Positions 1 through 5,600 of a stretch of 5,600 bases of DNA are shown in pieces. The translations under genes were made by a program, and so were the position numbers. The DNA is from Gammaproteobacteria bacterium (lineage in GTDB: Bacteria; Pseudomonadota; Gammaproteobacteria; Xanthomonadales; Xanthomonadaceae), in the NCBI GenBank assembly GCA_025360985.1, contig JANYBA010000313.1:1-5600 (forward strand), written 5' to 3'. The notes beneath the pieces were generated by a model. The model was not told the origin of the DNA and ran no database searches. It was given only the letters and a program-made list of their open reading frames with translations. Numbering within the stretch: position 1 is the first letter of the stretch; each line of letters starts with the position of its first letter.

Positions 1-969
1 CTCGCGCACCAGCGCGGAAGCGTCGTCGGGGCTGAGGGTGGCGATGTCGTCCCGGTTCGGAATGCGCAGGACGGCGCCGCTCTTGAGCTGGTTGATGTTG
101 CCGTTGTCGAAGGCGTCCGGATTGATCCGCAGCAGGGCCAGCATCACCTGGTTGACCGACAGGCTCGCATCGGGCTTGACCTGGTTGGCGATCGACCAGA
201 GGGTCTTGCCTTGCGCGACCGGACCGTACGATCCGGGCGGCGACGGTGCGACCGGCGCGGGCAGAGTGGGCGCCGGGGCGGGAGCGGCGGCGACCGGCCT
301 CGGCGCGGGCCGCGCAGGCTTGGGAGCGGGAGCGGCAGCTACCGGCTGGGGCGGCGGGGGCGCAGGCTCGGCGGCGGGTTCAGGCATCGGGCTCGACATG
401 ACCGGCGCCGGCTCGCTGGCCGCTTCGGTCTGGGCCGGCGCCGCTTGCTCTGGCGCGGGCGCGGGCGCGGGAGCCGGTTCCGGCGCTGGGGCCGTGGCCA
501 CGGGGGCAGCCGGCATCGGCTCGGCGGCGATCGCCGGCGCCGACATCGGGTGGACGACAGCTGGCGCGATAAATGGCGGGTCGATCAGGGCGGTGTATTC
601 ACGGGTGACATTGCCCTTGCTCCAATCGGCCTCGATCAGGAAGCTCAACACCGGATCATTGAACCGTCCGACGGTCGTGATGCGGATGACCGGTTGGCCG
701 GCGGTGTTCTTGCCGACGCTGAACTGCAGGTTGGCCGACAGCGAATAGGGTCGATCCAGCCCGACCGCGGCGAAAGCTTCCGGGGCCGCCAGGCGGACGT
801 CCAGCTCGTTCACCTCGGCCGGCGAGGCCGAGATGATCGGGATCTCCGCCACCAGGGGCTGGTTGAGGCCGGAGCGGACCTGCATCTGTCCCAAGCCCAG
901 GGCCAGTACCGACGGGGCGGCGAAGGCCATGGCCAGTGCCATGGAAAGCGTGGATAGCCGGGTGTTCAC
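1..969 (-). CDS. fimV: FimV/HubP-family polar hub protein, N-terminal part (3' end beyond window)
   Basis: The 323 codons present match the N-terminal half of FimV, a large inner-membrane protein that organises the cell pole, type IV pilus assembly and twitching motility. A signal peptide covers about residues 1-23 and ends VLA before the family-typical LGLGQ. The conserved FimV N-terminal domain follows (about 24-132), with NQPL at 36-39, VGLDRP at 69-74, GQPVIRI at 91-97 and REYTALIDPP at 123-132. A Pro/Ala-rich linker covers about 133-246. A LysM-like segment then starts at YGPVAQGKTLWSIA (248-261) and continues through VNQVMLALLRINPDAF (272-287), NGNIN (289-293) and LKSGAVLRIP (295-304). 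The C-terminal transmembrane segment and TPR/FimV C-terminal domain expected of the family would lie off the left edge. The start is GTG, chosen because AGGGAG lies 8 nt upstream and because it gives a complete signal peptide. It lies 79 bp downstream of asd, a neighbour pairing familiar from pseudomonads and xanthomonads. Confidence 0.93.
   Translation of the reverse strand, partial: MNTRLSTLSMALAMAFAAPSVLALGLGQMQVRSGLNQPLVAEIPIISASPAEVNELDVRLAAPEAFAAVGLDRPYSLSANLQFSVGKNTAGQPVIRITTVGRFNDPVLSFLIEADWSKGNVTREYTALIDPPFIAPAVVHPMSAPAIAAEPMPAAPVATAPAPEPAPAPAPAPEQAAPAQTEAASEPAPVMSSPMPEPAAEPAPPPPQPVAAAPAPKPARPAPRPVAAAPAPAPTLPAPVAPSPPGSYGPVAQGKTLWSIANQVKPDASLSVNQVMLALLRINPDAFDNGNINQLKSGAVLRIPNRDDIATLSPDDASALVRE
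232..573 (-). repeat. Low-complexity Pro/Ala linker within fimV
   Basis: About 114 codons (residues 133-246 of FimV) are dominated by proline and alanine, with repeated PAPAPA, EPAPAP and AAPAP runs encoded by degenerate GCG/CCG/CCC/GCC triplets. On the + strand this reads as Gly/Arg-rich low-complexity sequence. The segment links the N-terminal FimV domain to the LysM-like domain and is probably disordered, perhaps spanning periplasm or peptidoglycan. It is imperfect repetition, not an exact tandem array. Confidence 0.8.
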
Positions 970-977
970 GTGACTGT

Positions 978-983
978 CTCCCT
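978..983 (-). promoter_or_regulatory. Shine-Dalgarno site of fimV
   Basis: AGGGAG on the minus strand ends 8 nt before the GTG at 969-967. It is the clearest ribosome binding site in the window and is the reason for choosing the GTG start. It suggests that fimV is translated by independent initiation and not by coupling to asd. Confidence 0.7.
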
Positions 984-998
984 GATCTTGGGCCGAAG

Positions 999-1020
999 CG
1001 CCGCGGCGGGGGCCGCAGCG
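999..1020 (-). other. GC-rich hairpin between asd and fimV
   Basis: In the leftward transcript a 9-bp stem (one G-U pair) with a CCCC loop can form: left arm CGCTGCGGC, right arm GCCGCGGCG. It begins 28 nt after the asd stop codon and ends 15 nt before the fimV ribosome binding site. No U-tract follows it, so it is not a standard intrinsic terminator. It could be a partial terminator, an mRNA-stability element or a modulator of fimV translation, or a by-product of high GC content. The rest of the 970-1048 gap shows no convincing promoter. Confidence 0.5.
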
Positions 1021-1048
1021 GGCCTGTTTCCCTATGCTGAATAACCGT

Positions 1049-2068
1049 TTACGAGCGATTTTTCAACCAAAGCTCAGCCAACTGCACCGCATTCAGGGCG
1101 GCGCCTTTACGGATATTGTCCGAAACCACCCACAAGTCCAGCCCCAAGGGGTGGGAAATGTCCTCGCGGATGCGGCCGACGAACACGGCGTCCTTGCCCG
1201 AGGCATGGGTGACCGGGGTCGGATAGCCGCCCGGCTTGCGATCGTCGACCACGGTCACGCCGGGCGCCTCTTCCAGCAAGGCGCGCGCCTGCGCGGCGGT
1301 GATCTTGGCGCGGGTCTCGATGTGCACGGCTTCGGAGTGGCCGTAGAAAACCGGGACGCGCACGACGGTCGCGTTCACCGCCATCTCCGGCGCCGACAGG
1401 ATCTTGCGCGTTTCCCAGACCAGCTTCATTTCCTCGCTGGTGTAACCATTGTCGAGGAAGTCGCCGCCGTGCGGGATCACGTTGAAGGCGATCTGGACCG
1501 GATAGACCTCGGGACTGGCGTCCTGGAAGTTGAGGATCGCCGCGGTCTGCTTGCCGAGTTCGCGCAGGGCGCGCGCGCCGGTTCCCGATACCGATTGGTA
1601 GGTGGCGACATTGATGCGGACGATGCCAACGGCGCGATGGATCGGCGCCAGCGCCACCAGCATCTGCATGGTCGAGCAATTCGGGTTGGCGACGATGCCG
1701 CGCGGGATGTCCTGCATCGCCTCCGGGTTGACTTCGGACACTACCAGCGGCACGTCGTCGTCGTAGCGGAAGGCCGAGCTGTTGTCGATGACGATCGCGC
1801 CGGCGGCGGCGAACTTCGGCGCGAACTCCTTCGACACCGAACCGCCAGCCGAAAACAGCGCGATATCGACGCCAGCCGGATCGAACGTGGCCAGGTCCTG
1901 GATGACGATCTTCTGGTTGCCGAAATCGACGGTGCCGCCGGCGGAACGTTCGCTGGCCAGCGGGATCAATTTCGAAATGGGGAATTTGCGTTCGCGCAAC
2001 ACCGACAACATGACTTCGCCGACGGCGCCGGTGGCGCCCACGACCGCGACAACAACAGGCTTGCTCAT
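1049..2068 (-). CDS. asd: Aspartate-semialdehyde dehydrogenase
   Basis: This 339-residue enzyme reduces L-aspartyl-4-phosphate to aspartate 4-semialdehyde with NADPH in the cytoplasm. This is the shared step towards lysine, diaminopimelate, threonine and methionine. The N-terminal Rossmann fold carries the dinucleotide loop GATGAVG (11-17). The catalytic cysteine is C131 in NPNCSTMQ. Q158 lies 27 residues later (TYQSVSGTG), and R237 and H244 in RVPVFYGH are spaced 7 apart, the same spacings as the E. coli active-site residues C135/Q162 and R267/H274. [11 protein letters not shown] (316-326) is the expected C-terminal signature. The length suits the shorter bacterial Asd subclass. The ATG overlaps the aroC stop in an ATGA junction, and only a weak GAAAG precedes it, which points to translation coupled to aroC. 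No lysine-riboswitch-like leader is possible here, because the gene begins inside its neighbour. The gene ends in TAA. Confidence 0.98.
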   Translation of the reverse strand: MSKPVVVAVVGATGAVGEVMLSVLRERKFPISKLIPLASERSAGGTVDFGNQKIVIQDLATFDPAGVDIALFSAGGSVSKEFAPKFAAAGAIVIDNSSAFRYDDDVPLVVSEVNPEAMQDIPRGIVANPNCSTMQMLVALAPIHRAVGIVRINVATYQSVSGTGARALRELGKQTAAILNFQDASPEVYPVQIAFNVIPHGGDFLDNGYTSEEMKLVWETRKILSAPEMAVNATVVRVPVFYGHSEAVHIETRAKITAAQARALLEEAPGVTVVDDRKPGGYPTPVTHASGKDAVFVGRIREDISHPLGLDLWVVSDNIRKGAALNAVQLAELWLKNRS

Positions 2069-3165
2069 GGACTTTCAGGACTCGCTGGGATTTTCGGAAA
2101 AACTTCGCCGACATCGCCGCATTGGGCGCGGTGGCGCAGGGCCTGGTCGATCAGCACCAGCGCCATCATGGCTTCGCAGATCGGCGTGGCGCGCAGGCCC
2201 ACGCAGGGATCGTGGCGGCCGGTGGTGACGACTTCGACCTCGTTGCCGTCGGTGTCGACGGTGCGACCCGGCAGGCGCAGGCTGGAAGTCGGCTTGAACG
2301 CGACCGAACAGGTGACGGCCTGGCCGGTGCTGATGCCGCCGAGGATGCCGCCGGCGTTGTTGCCGAGGAAACCGGCGCGGGTGATTTCGTCGCGGTGCTC
2401 GCTGCCCTTCTGGACGACGCTGGCGAAGCCGGCGCCGATCTCGACGCCCTTTACCGCGTTGATCGACATCATCGCCGCCGCCAGCTCGGCGTCGAGCTTG
2501 CCGTAGACCGGTTCGCCCCAACCCGGCGGGACGTTGTCGGCCACTACATTGATGCGCGCGCCGACCGAATCGCCGGACTTGCGCAGCGCGTCCATGAAAG
2601 CCTCGAGTTCGGAAACCTGCGCGGCATCGGGCCAGAAGAACGCATTGCCCTCGACCGCATTCCAGTCGAAGGCGTTGGGAAGGATGTCGGCGATCTGGGC
2701 GACATGCCCGCGCACGACGATTGCATATTTTTCGGCGAGCCATTTTTTCGCGACCACTGCCGCCGCCACCCGCATGGTCGTTTCGCGCGCCGAACTGCGG
2801 CCGCCGCCACGCGGATCGCGGATGCCGTATTTATGCCAATAGGTGTAATCGGCGTGGCCGGGGCGGAATTGTTCGACGATCTTGTCGTAGTCCTTGCCGC
2901 GGGCGTCGGTATTGCGCACCAGCAGGGCGATCGGCGTGCCGGTGGTCCGGCCTTCGTAGACGCCGGAAAGAATCTCGACCTCGTCGGCTTCGTGCCGTTG
3001 CGAGGTGTGGCGGGTCTTGCCGGTCGCGCGGCGCGCCAGGTCATGGGTGAAATCGGCGGCGGCGATGGCGATGCCCGGCGGGCAGCCGTCGATCACGCAG
3101 CCGATGGCAGGTCCGTGCGACTCGCCGAAGGTGGTGACGCGAAAGAGCTGGCCGAAACTGTTCAT
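2065..3165 (-). CDS. aroC: Chorismate synthase
   Basis: This 366-residue enzyme converts 5-enolpyruvylshikimate-3-phosphate to chorismate, the last shikimate-pathway step, and needs reduced FMN as cofactor. Family signatures appear in order: [20 protein letters not shown] (12-31), RHTSQR (52-57), [16 protein letters not shown] (64-79), [20 protein letters not shown] (101-120), GGRSSARET (121-129), [14 protein letters not shown] (269-282) and GRHDPCVG (316-323). H17 in GESHG and H104 in RPGHAD correspond to the two histidines held to be important for catalysis. The length is normal and no key residue is missing. The sequence resembles xanthomonad AroC strongly, including the RRATGK stretch where E. 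coli has RRPG. Both ends overlap neighbours by ATGA, with the prmB stop at the start and the asd start at the end. Upstream of its ATG there is only a weak GGCGGA-like sequence, so translation probably depends on coupling to prmB. Confidence 0.98.
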   Translation of the reverse strand: MNSFGQLFRVTTFGESHGPAIGCVIDGCPPGIAIAAADFTHDLARRATGKTRHTSQRHEADEVEILSGVYEGRTTGTPIALLVRNTDARGKDYDKIVEQFRPGHADYTYWHKYGIRDPRGGGRSSARETTMRVAAAVVAKKWLAEKYAIVVRGHVAQIADILPNAFDWNAVEGNAFFWPDAAQVSELEAFMDALRKSGDSVGARINVVADNVPPGWGEPVYGKLDAELAAAMMSINAVKGVEIGAGFASVVQKGSEHRDEITRAGFLGNNAGGILGGISTGQAVTCSVAFKPTSSLRLPGRTVDTDGNEVEVVTTGRHDPCVGLRATPICEAMMALVLIDQALRHRAQCGDVGEVFPKIPASPESP

Positions 3166-4079
3166 CGCCGCGCGTCCGCCAGCAACTGGATCTTCGCGCG
3201 GTGCGGCAGCAGGTCTGCGCGGTCGATAGTGAAGATGCCCATCTGGCCGACCTTGAATTCGACCCAGACGAACGGCAGCGCAGGCAGCAGCTTGACCAGC
3301 TGGCGCTCGCTTTCGCCGACTTCGCAGACCAGCAGGCCGTGTTCGCTCAAATGGTCGGGGGCATCGCGCAGGATTTCCAGCGCCAGGTCGAGGCCGTCGG
3401 CGCCGGCGCGCAGGCCCATCTCCGGCTCGTGCGAATACTCCTGCGGCAGGGCATCGGTCTCGGCGTGCGTCACGTAAGGCGGATTGGTCACGATCAGGTC
3501 GTAGACCTCGCCAACCAGGTCGCGAAACAAGTCGGACTTGCGCAAGCGCACATTGGGAGTGTCCAGGCGCGCGACGTTTTCAGCGGCCAGCGCCAGCGCG
3601 TCGTCGCTCAGGTCGACCGCGTCCACCTGCCAGTCCGGGTGGTAGTGCGCGGTGGCGATGGCGATGCAGCCGGAGCCGGTGCACATGTCGAGCACGCGCT
3701 CGACCGGACGGCCGCCGAGCCAAGGCTCGAAGCCGGATTCGATCAGCTCGGCGATCGGCGAGCGCGGCACCAGGGCGCGCGGATCGGCCCTGAAGCTCAA
3801 GCCGGCGAACCAGGCTTCGCCGGTGAGGTAGCAGGCGGGGATCCGCTCGGCGATGCGGCGTTCGAACAAGGCCAACACGCGCTGCTTTTCCTCTGCGACC
3901 AGATTGGCCTGGCCGTAGGCCGGGCCGAGGTCGTGCGGCAGGTGCAGCGAGTGCAGGACCAGTTGCGTCGCTTCGTCCAAGGCATTGTCGTAACTGTGGC
4001 CGAAGCACAGGCCGGCCGCGCCGAAGCGGCTGGCGCCGTAGCGGATGAAGTCGATGATCGTGTTCAGTTCCCCACTCAT
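3162..4079 (-). CDS. prmB: 50S ribosomal protein uL3 N5-glutamine methyltransferase
   Basis: This 305-residue SAM-dependent methyltransferase modifies a glutamine of ribosomal protein uL3 (L3). E. coli PrmB, about 310 residues, is also encoded beside aroC. An N-terminal helical region (about 1-85) precedes the Rossmann-type catalytic domain. [10 protein letters not shown] (104-113) is the PrmB-type form of the motif that reads VPRPETE in the release-factor enzyme PrmC, which favours PrmB. The SAM-binding motif I is [10 protein letters not shown] (131-140), the acidic residues D154 and D157 lie in VDAVDLS, and the glutamine-methyltransferase signature NPPY is at 199-202. [18 protein letters not shown] (213-230) is also family-typical. 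The ATG has no good ribosome binding site and lies 6 nt after a TATACT hexamer, so its mRNA may be leaderless. The stop codon overlaps the aroC start (ATGA). Confidence 0.95.
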   Translation of the reverse strand: MSGELNTIIDFIRYGASRFGAAGLCFGHSYDNALDEATQLVLHSLHLPHDLGPAYGQANLVAEEKQRVLALFERRIAERIPACYLTGEAWFAGLSFRADPRALVPRSPIAELIESGFEPWLGGRPVERVLDMCTGSGCIAIATAHYHPDWQVDAVDLSDDALALAAENVARLDTPNVRLRKSDLFRDLVGEVYDLIVTNPPYVTHAETDALPQEYSHEPEMGLRAGADGLDLALEILRDAPDHLSEHGLLVCEVGESERQLVKLLPALPFVWVEFKVGQMGIFTIDRADLLPHRAKIQLLADARR

Positions 4080-4085
4080 CCGTTC

Positions 4086-4091
4086 AGTATA
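4086..4091 (-). promoter_or_regulatory. -10-like hexamer for the prmB-aroC-asd transcript
   Basis: TATACT on the minus strand differs from the sigma-70 consensus TATAAT at one position. Exactly 6 nt separate it from the prmB ATG, so a transcript starting at the usual distance would begin at or next to the A of the start codon. No convincing -35 element is seen at 16-18 bp, which lowers certainty. Confidence 0.5.
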
Positions 4092-4104
4092 ACGGCCCCG
4101 CCGC

Positions 4105-4110
4105 TATAAT
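4105..4110 (+). promoter_or_regulatory. Consensus -10 hexamer for the SCO1-psd transcript
   Basis: TATAAT is a perfect sigma-70 -10 box in otherwise GC-rich sequence and ends 6 nt before the ATG at 4117. The best -35 candidate is TTCAGT at 4083-4088 with a 16-bp spacer. It is weak, matching 3 of 6 consensus positions. There is no purine-rich ribosome binding site between the box and the ATG, so a leaderless mRNA is the simplest reading. Confidence 0.55.
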
Positions 4111-4116
4111 CGCCGG

Positions 4117-4776
4117 ATGATTGCCTTCAGAACTCGTGGTTTCGCCAGTCGCGCCACCGTGCTGGTGCTGATCGCCGCCGTTGCCGGTGGGCTTGGCCTG
4201 ATGCTGGCGCAGCGCTACTTCGCGCCGCCGCCGGCGACGCCCGCGCCGCTCGCGTTGCAAGCCGTCCGCCTGATCGAACCCGCACGCCCGATCGCCGATT
4301 TCAAGCTCGTCCGCTCCGACGGCACCGCCTTGACGCTGGCGGGACTGCGCGGTCACTGGACCCTGGTCTTCCTTGGTTTCAGCCATTGCCCGGATGTTTG
4401 CCCGACCACGCTCGCCAACCTCGCCAAGGCGCAGAAGCGTTGGGACGCCTTGCCCGAAGCCCGGCGTCCGCGCCTCCTGTTCGTCTCGGTGGATCCGGAC
4501 CGCGACACGCCAAAGATCATCGGCGACTACGTCCGCTATTTCCATCCGGCGACGATCGCCGCGACCGCGAACGAGCCGGCGCTCGGGCAGTTCGCCCACG
4601 AGCTCGGCCTGGTCTACATGAAGGTGCCGCAGGAAAACGGCGACTACGACATGGACCACTCGGCCACTTTGGTCCTGCTCGATCCGCAGGGCCGGCAGGC
4701 CGGGCTGGTCCGCCCGCCGCTGGTAGCGGATGCGATCGCCGCCGACCTCGCCCTGCTCGCGGAACGCCGGCCATGA
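4117..4776 (+). CDS. SCO1/SenC/PrrC-family copper chaperone for cytochrome c oxidase
   Basis: This 219-residue thioredoxin-fold protein belongs to the SCO family, which delivers copper to the CuA site of cytochrome c oxidase and may also act in redox sensing. Residues about 13-32 form one hydrophobic segment after a basic start (RTR, SR), giving a membrane anchor with the catalytic domain in the periplasm. A Pro/Ala spacer follows (37-46). The copper ligands are intact: C91 and C95 in [12 protein letters not shown] and H181 in [27 protein letters not shown] (122-132) is also diagnostic. The length is typical. The symbol senC or sco is used variably, so none is assigned. The ATG at 4117 follows a TATAAT box by 6 nt and lacks a ribosome binding site. 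The stop codon overlaps the psd start (ATGA). No cytochrome oxidase genes are visible nearby. Confidence 0.94.
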   Translation: MIAFRTRGFASRATVLVLIAAVAGGLGLMLAQRYFAPPPATPAPLALQAVRLIEPARPIADFKLVRSDGTALTLAGLRGHWTLVFLGFSHCPDVCPTTLANLAKAQKRWDALPEARRPRLLFVSVDPDRDTPKIIGDYVRYFHPATIAATANEPALGQFAHELGLVYMKVPQENGDYDMDHSATLVLLDPQGRQAGLVRPPLVADAIAADLALLAERRP

Positions 4777-5600
4777 GCCCGGGCGTCGCCCTGCAATACC
4801 TGCTTCCGCACCGCTTCTTGTCCCGACTGGCGCTGTGGGCGGCGCAGTGCCGGTGGGGTTGGTGGAAGCGTACCTTCATCGCCGTGGTGATCCGCAAATT
4901 CGGCGTGGACATGACCGAGGCCGCCGATCCGGATCCGGCGCACTATCCGAGTTTCAATGCCTTCTTCACCCGCGCGCTCAGGCCGGGCGCGCGCGTCGCC
5001 CATGCCGATCCGAAGGCGGTCCTCATGCCCGCCGACGGCCGGATCAGCCAGGTCGGGCGGATTTCATCGGGCCGGATCTTCCAAGCCAAGGGTCATGACT
5101 TCAGCGCCGCCGAGTTGCTTGGCGACGAAGCGCTCGCCGCGCCGTTCGCCGACGGCTGGTTCGCAAATGTCTACTTGTCGCCGCGCGATTACCACCGCGT
5201 GCACATGCCTTGGTCCGGGACGCTCGTGGAAACCTTGCACGTGCCGGGTCGGCTATTCAGTGTTTCGCCCTGGACCGTGCGCCAGGTTCCGCGCCTGTTC
5301 GCCCGCAACGAACGCCTGGTTTGCCACTTCGACACCGACATCGGGCCGATGTGCATGGTCATGGTCGGCGCCTTGCTGGTATCGGGCGTGGAGACGGTCT
5401 GGAACGGCGTGAACATTCCCCGCTACGCCGCGCGGCCGCAGCTCCGGGATTTCCGCGGCAAAGGCATACGCATCGAACGCTTCGCCGAGATGGCACGATT
5501 CAACTACGGCTCGACGGTGATCCTGCTGCTTCCAAAGCGTGGCGTCGTGCTCGAGGAGTTTGCCAACGAAGCACCGGTGCGGCTGGGGCAGCGGCTCGGT
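4773..5600 (+). CDS. psd: Phosphatidylserine decarboxylase proenzyme (3' end beyond window)
   Basis: This pyruvoyl-dependent membrane enzyme decarboxylates phosphatidylserine to phosphatidylethanolamine. The 276 codons present cover nearly the whole family length (E. coli Psd is about 320, many relatives about 280), so probably only a short tail is missing. [14 protein letters not shown] (61-74) and MPADGRIS (85-92) are family motifs. The self-cleavage triad appears intact: D88, H144 in [10 protein letters not shown], and S247 in the cleavage motif, matching E. coli D90/H147/S254. WNGVNIPR (210-217) is also typical. Cleavage would fall between G246 and S247, leaving a beta chain of about 246 residues and a short alpha chain bearing the pyruvoyl group. 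The usual LGST motif reads YGST here. The start is the ATG within the ATGA overlap with the SCO1 gene, with a weak GGAAC 9 nt or so upstream. Residues 1-45 contain a hydrophobic, basic region suited to membrane association. Confidence 0.96.
   Translation, partial: MSPGVALQYLLPHRFLSRLALWAAQCRWGWWKRTFIAVVIRKFGVDMTEAADPDPAHYPSFNAFFTRALRPGARVAHADPKAVLMPADGRISQVGRISSGRIFQAKGHDFSAAELLGDEALAAPFADGWFANVYLSPRDYHRVHMPWSGTLVETLHVPGRLFSVSPWTVRQVPRLFARNERLVCHFDTDIGPMCMVMVGALLVSGVETVWNGVNIPRYAARPQLRDFRGKGIRIERFAEMARFNYGSTVILLLPKRGVVLEEFANEAPVRLGQRLG

Larger units (their letters stand above)
4080..4116. promoter_or_regulatory. Compact divergent promoter region with two inverted 16-bp units
   Basis: This is the whole gap between the prmB and SCO1 start codons. 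It divides into a 16-bp unit (4080-4095), a CCCCG centre (4096-4100) and a 16-bp unit (4101-4116). Read towards each gene, the units are CCGTTATACTGAACGG and CCGCTATAATCGCCGG, identical at 11 of 16 positions, and each abuts an ATG. Each contains a -10-like hexamer at the same offset. Unit 4080-4095 is also an inverted repeat in itself: CCGTT, 6 nt, AACGG. The -35 region of each promoter would overlap the other promoter, so RNA polymerase binding may be mutually exclusive. Confidence 0.55.

Noticed and set aside
38..748. Long + strand reading frame encoding a Gly/Ala-rich protein opposite fimV.
   Set aside because: It is the complement of the Pro/Ala linker codons. Its composition is low complexity, it has no family motif, and the minus-strand frame is clearly FimV.
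999..1020. Intrinsic terminator for the prmB-aroC-asd transcript.
   Set aside because: The stem-loop is real on paper, but no U-tract follows it on the leftward transcript, so it is kept only as a hairpin of unknown role.
1034..2506. 490-codon + strand reading frame opposite asd and the end of aroC.
   Set aside because: It spans two recognised minus-strand genes and their junction and is rich in Arg/Asp/His/Gly, as expected of antisense frames in GC-rich DNA. No motif is recognisable.
2722..2752. AT-rich patch with T-runs inside aroC, considered as an internal promoter or terminator.
   Set aside because: It encodes the ordinary AroC segment [12 protein letters not shown] using Lys/Tyr/Ile codons. 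It has no -35/-10 pair at proper spacing and no hairpin before the T-run.
2122..3477. 451-codon + strand reading frame opposite aroC and the end of prmB.
   Set aside because: Antisense shadow. The opposite strand carries the full set of chorismate synthase signatures.
3201..4109. 302-codon + strand reading frame opposite prmB.
   Set aside because: Antisense shadow with Gln/Val/Ala-skewed composition. The opposite strand has the NPPY methyltransferase motif and an intact PrmB.
4084..4659. Minus-strand frame of 191 codons opposite the SCO1 gene.
   Set aside because: The + strand frame has the CPDVC copper motif and conserved His. The minus-strand frame has no recognisable domain.
4644..5412. 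Several frames on both strands within the psd region.
   Set aside because: The frame beginning at 4773 gives a continuous Psd with all catalytic residues. The others are out-of-frame or antisense readings.
1..5600. A previously undescribed system, defence island or mobile element.
   Set aside because: All six genes are intact or edge-truncated core housekeeping genes with tight spacing. No transposase, integrase, direct-repeat array or unknown gene is present.

Overview
This window is ordinary core-genome DNA from a GC-rich gammaproteobacterium. The best fit is the Xanthomonadaceae/Lysobacterales group. The chorismate synthase closely resembles xanthomonad AroC as I remember it, and prmB-aroC-asd-fimV is a familiar xanthomonad and pseudomonad-type gene order. 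Both points rest on recalled family knowledge, not a database search. I see no mobile element, CRISPR array, tRNA, rRNA or phage gene, and nothing that suggests an undescribed system.

Layout. A leftward cluster fills positions 4079 down to 1. It encodes prmB (glutamine methyltransferase for ribosomal protein uL3), aroC (chorismate synthase), asd (aspartate-semialdehyde dehydrogenase) and the N-terminal 323 codons of a FimV/HubP-type polar hub protein that runs off the left edge. prmB/aroC and aroC/asd each overlap by 4 bases (ATGA), so these three genes look translationally coupled. asd and fimV are separated by 79 bp, which hold a GC-rich hairpin and a good Shine-Dalgarno site for a GTG start. 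A rightward pair starts at 4117: an SCO1/SenC copper chaperone for cytochrome oxidase assembly, then psd (phosphatidylserine decarboxylase). These two are also joined by an ATGA overlap. psd is open at the right edge, with 276 codons present and probably only a few missing.

Functionally the leftward cluster mixes translation (PrmB), aromatic amino-acid and chorismate supply (AroC), the lysine/threonine/methionine/diaminopimelate branch (Asd) and cell-pole/type IV pilus organisation (FimV). The rightward pair concerns the cell envelope: respiratory oxidase copper loading and phosphatidylethanolamine synthesis.

The most interesting spot is the 37-bp gap between the divergent prmB and SCO1 starts (4080-4116). 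It is built as two similar 16-bp units in inverted orientation around a 5-bp centre. Each unit carries a -10-like hexamer (TATACT leftward, TATAAT rightward) that ends exactly 6 nt before an ATG, and neither start has a convincing ribosome binding site. This predicts a compact divergent promoter producing two leaderless mRNAs.
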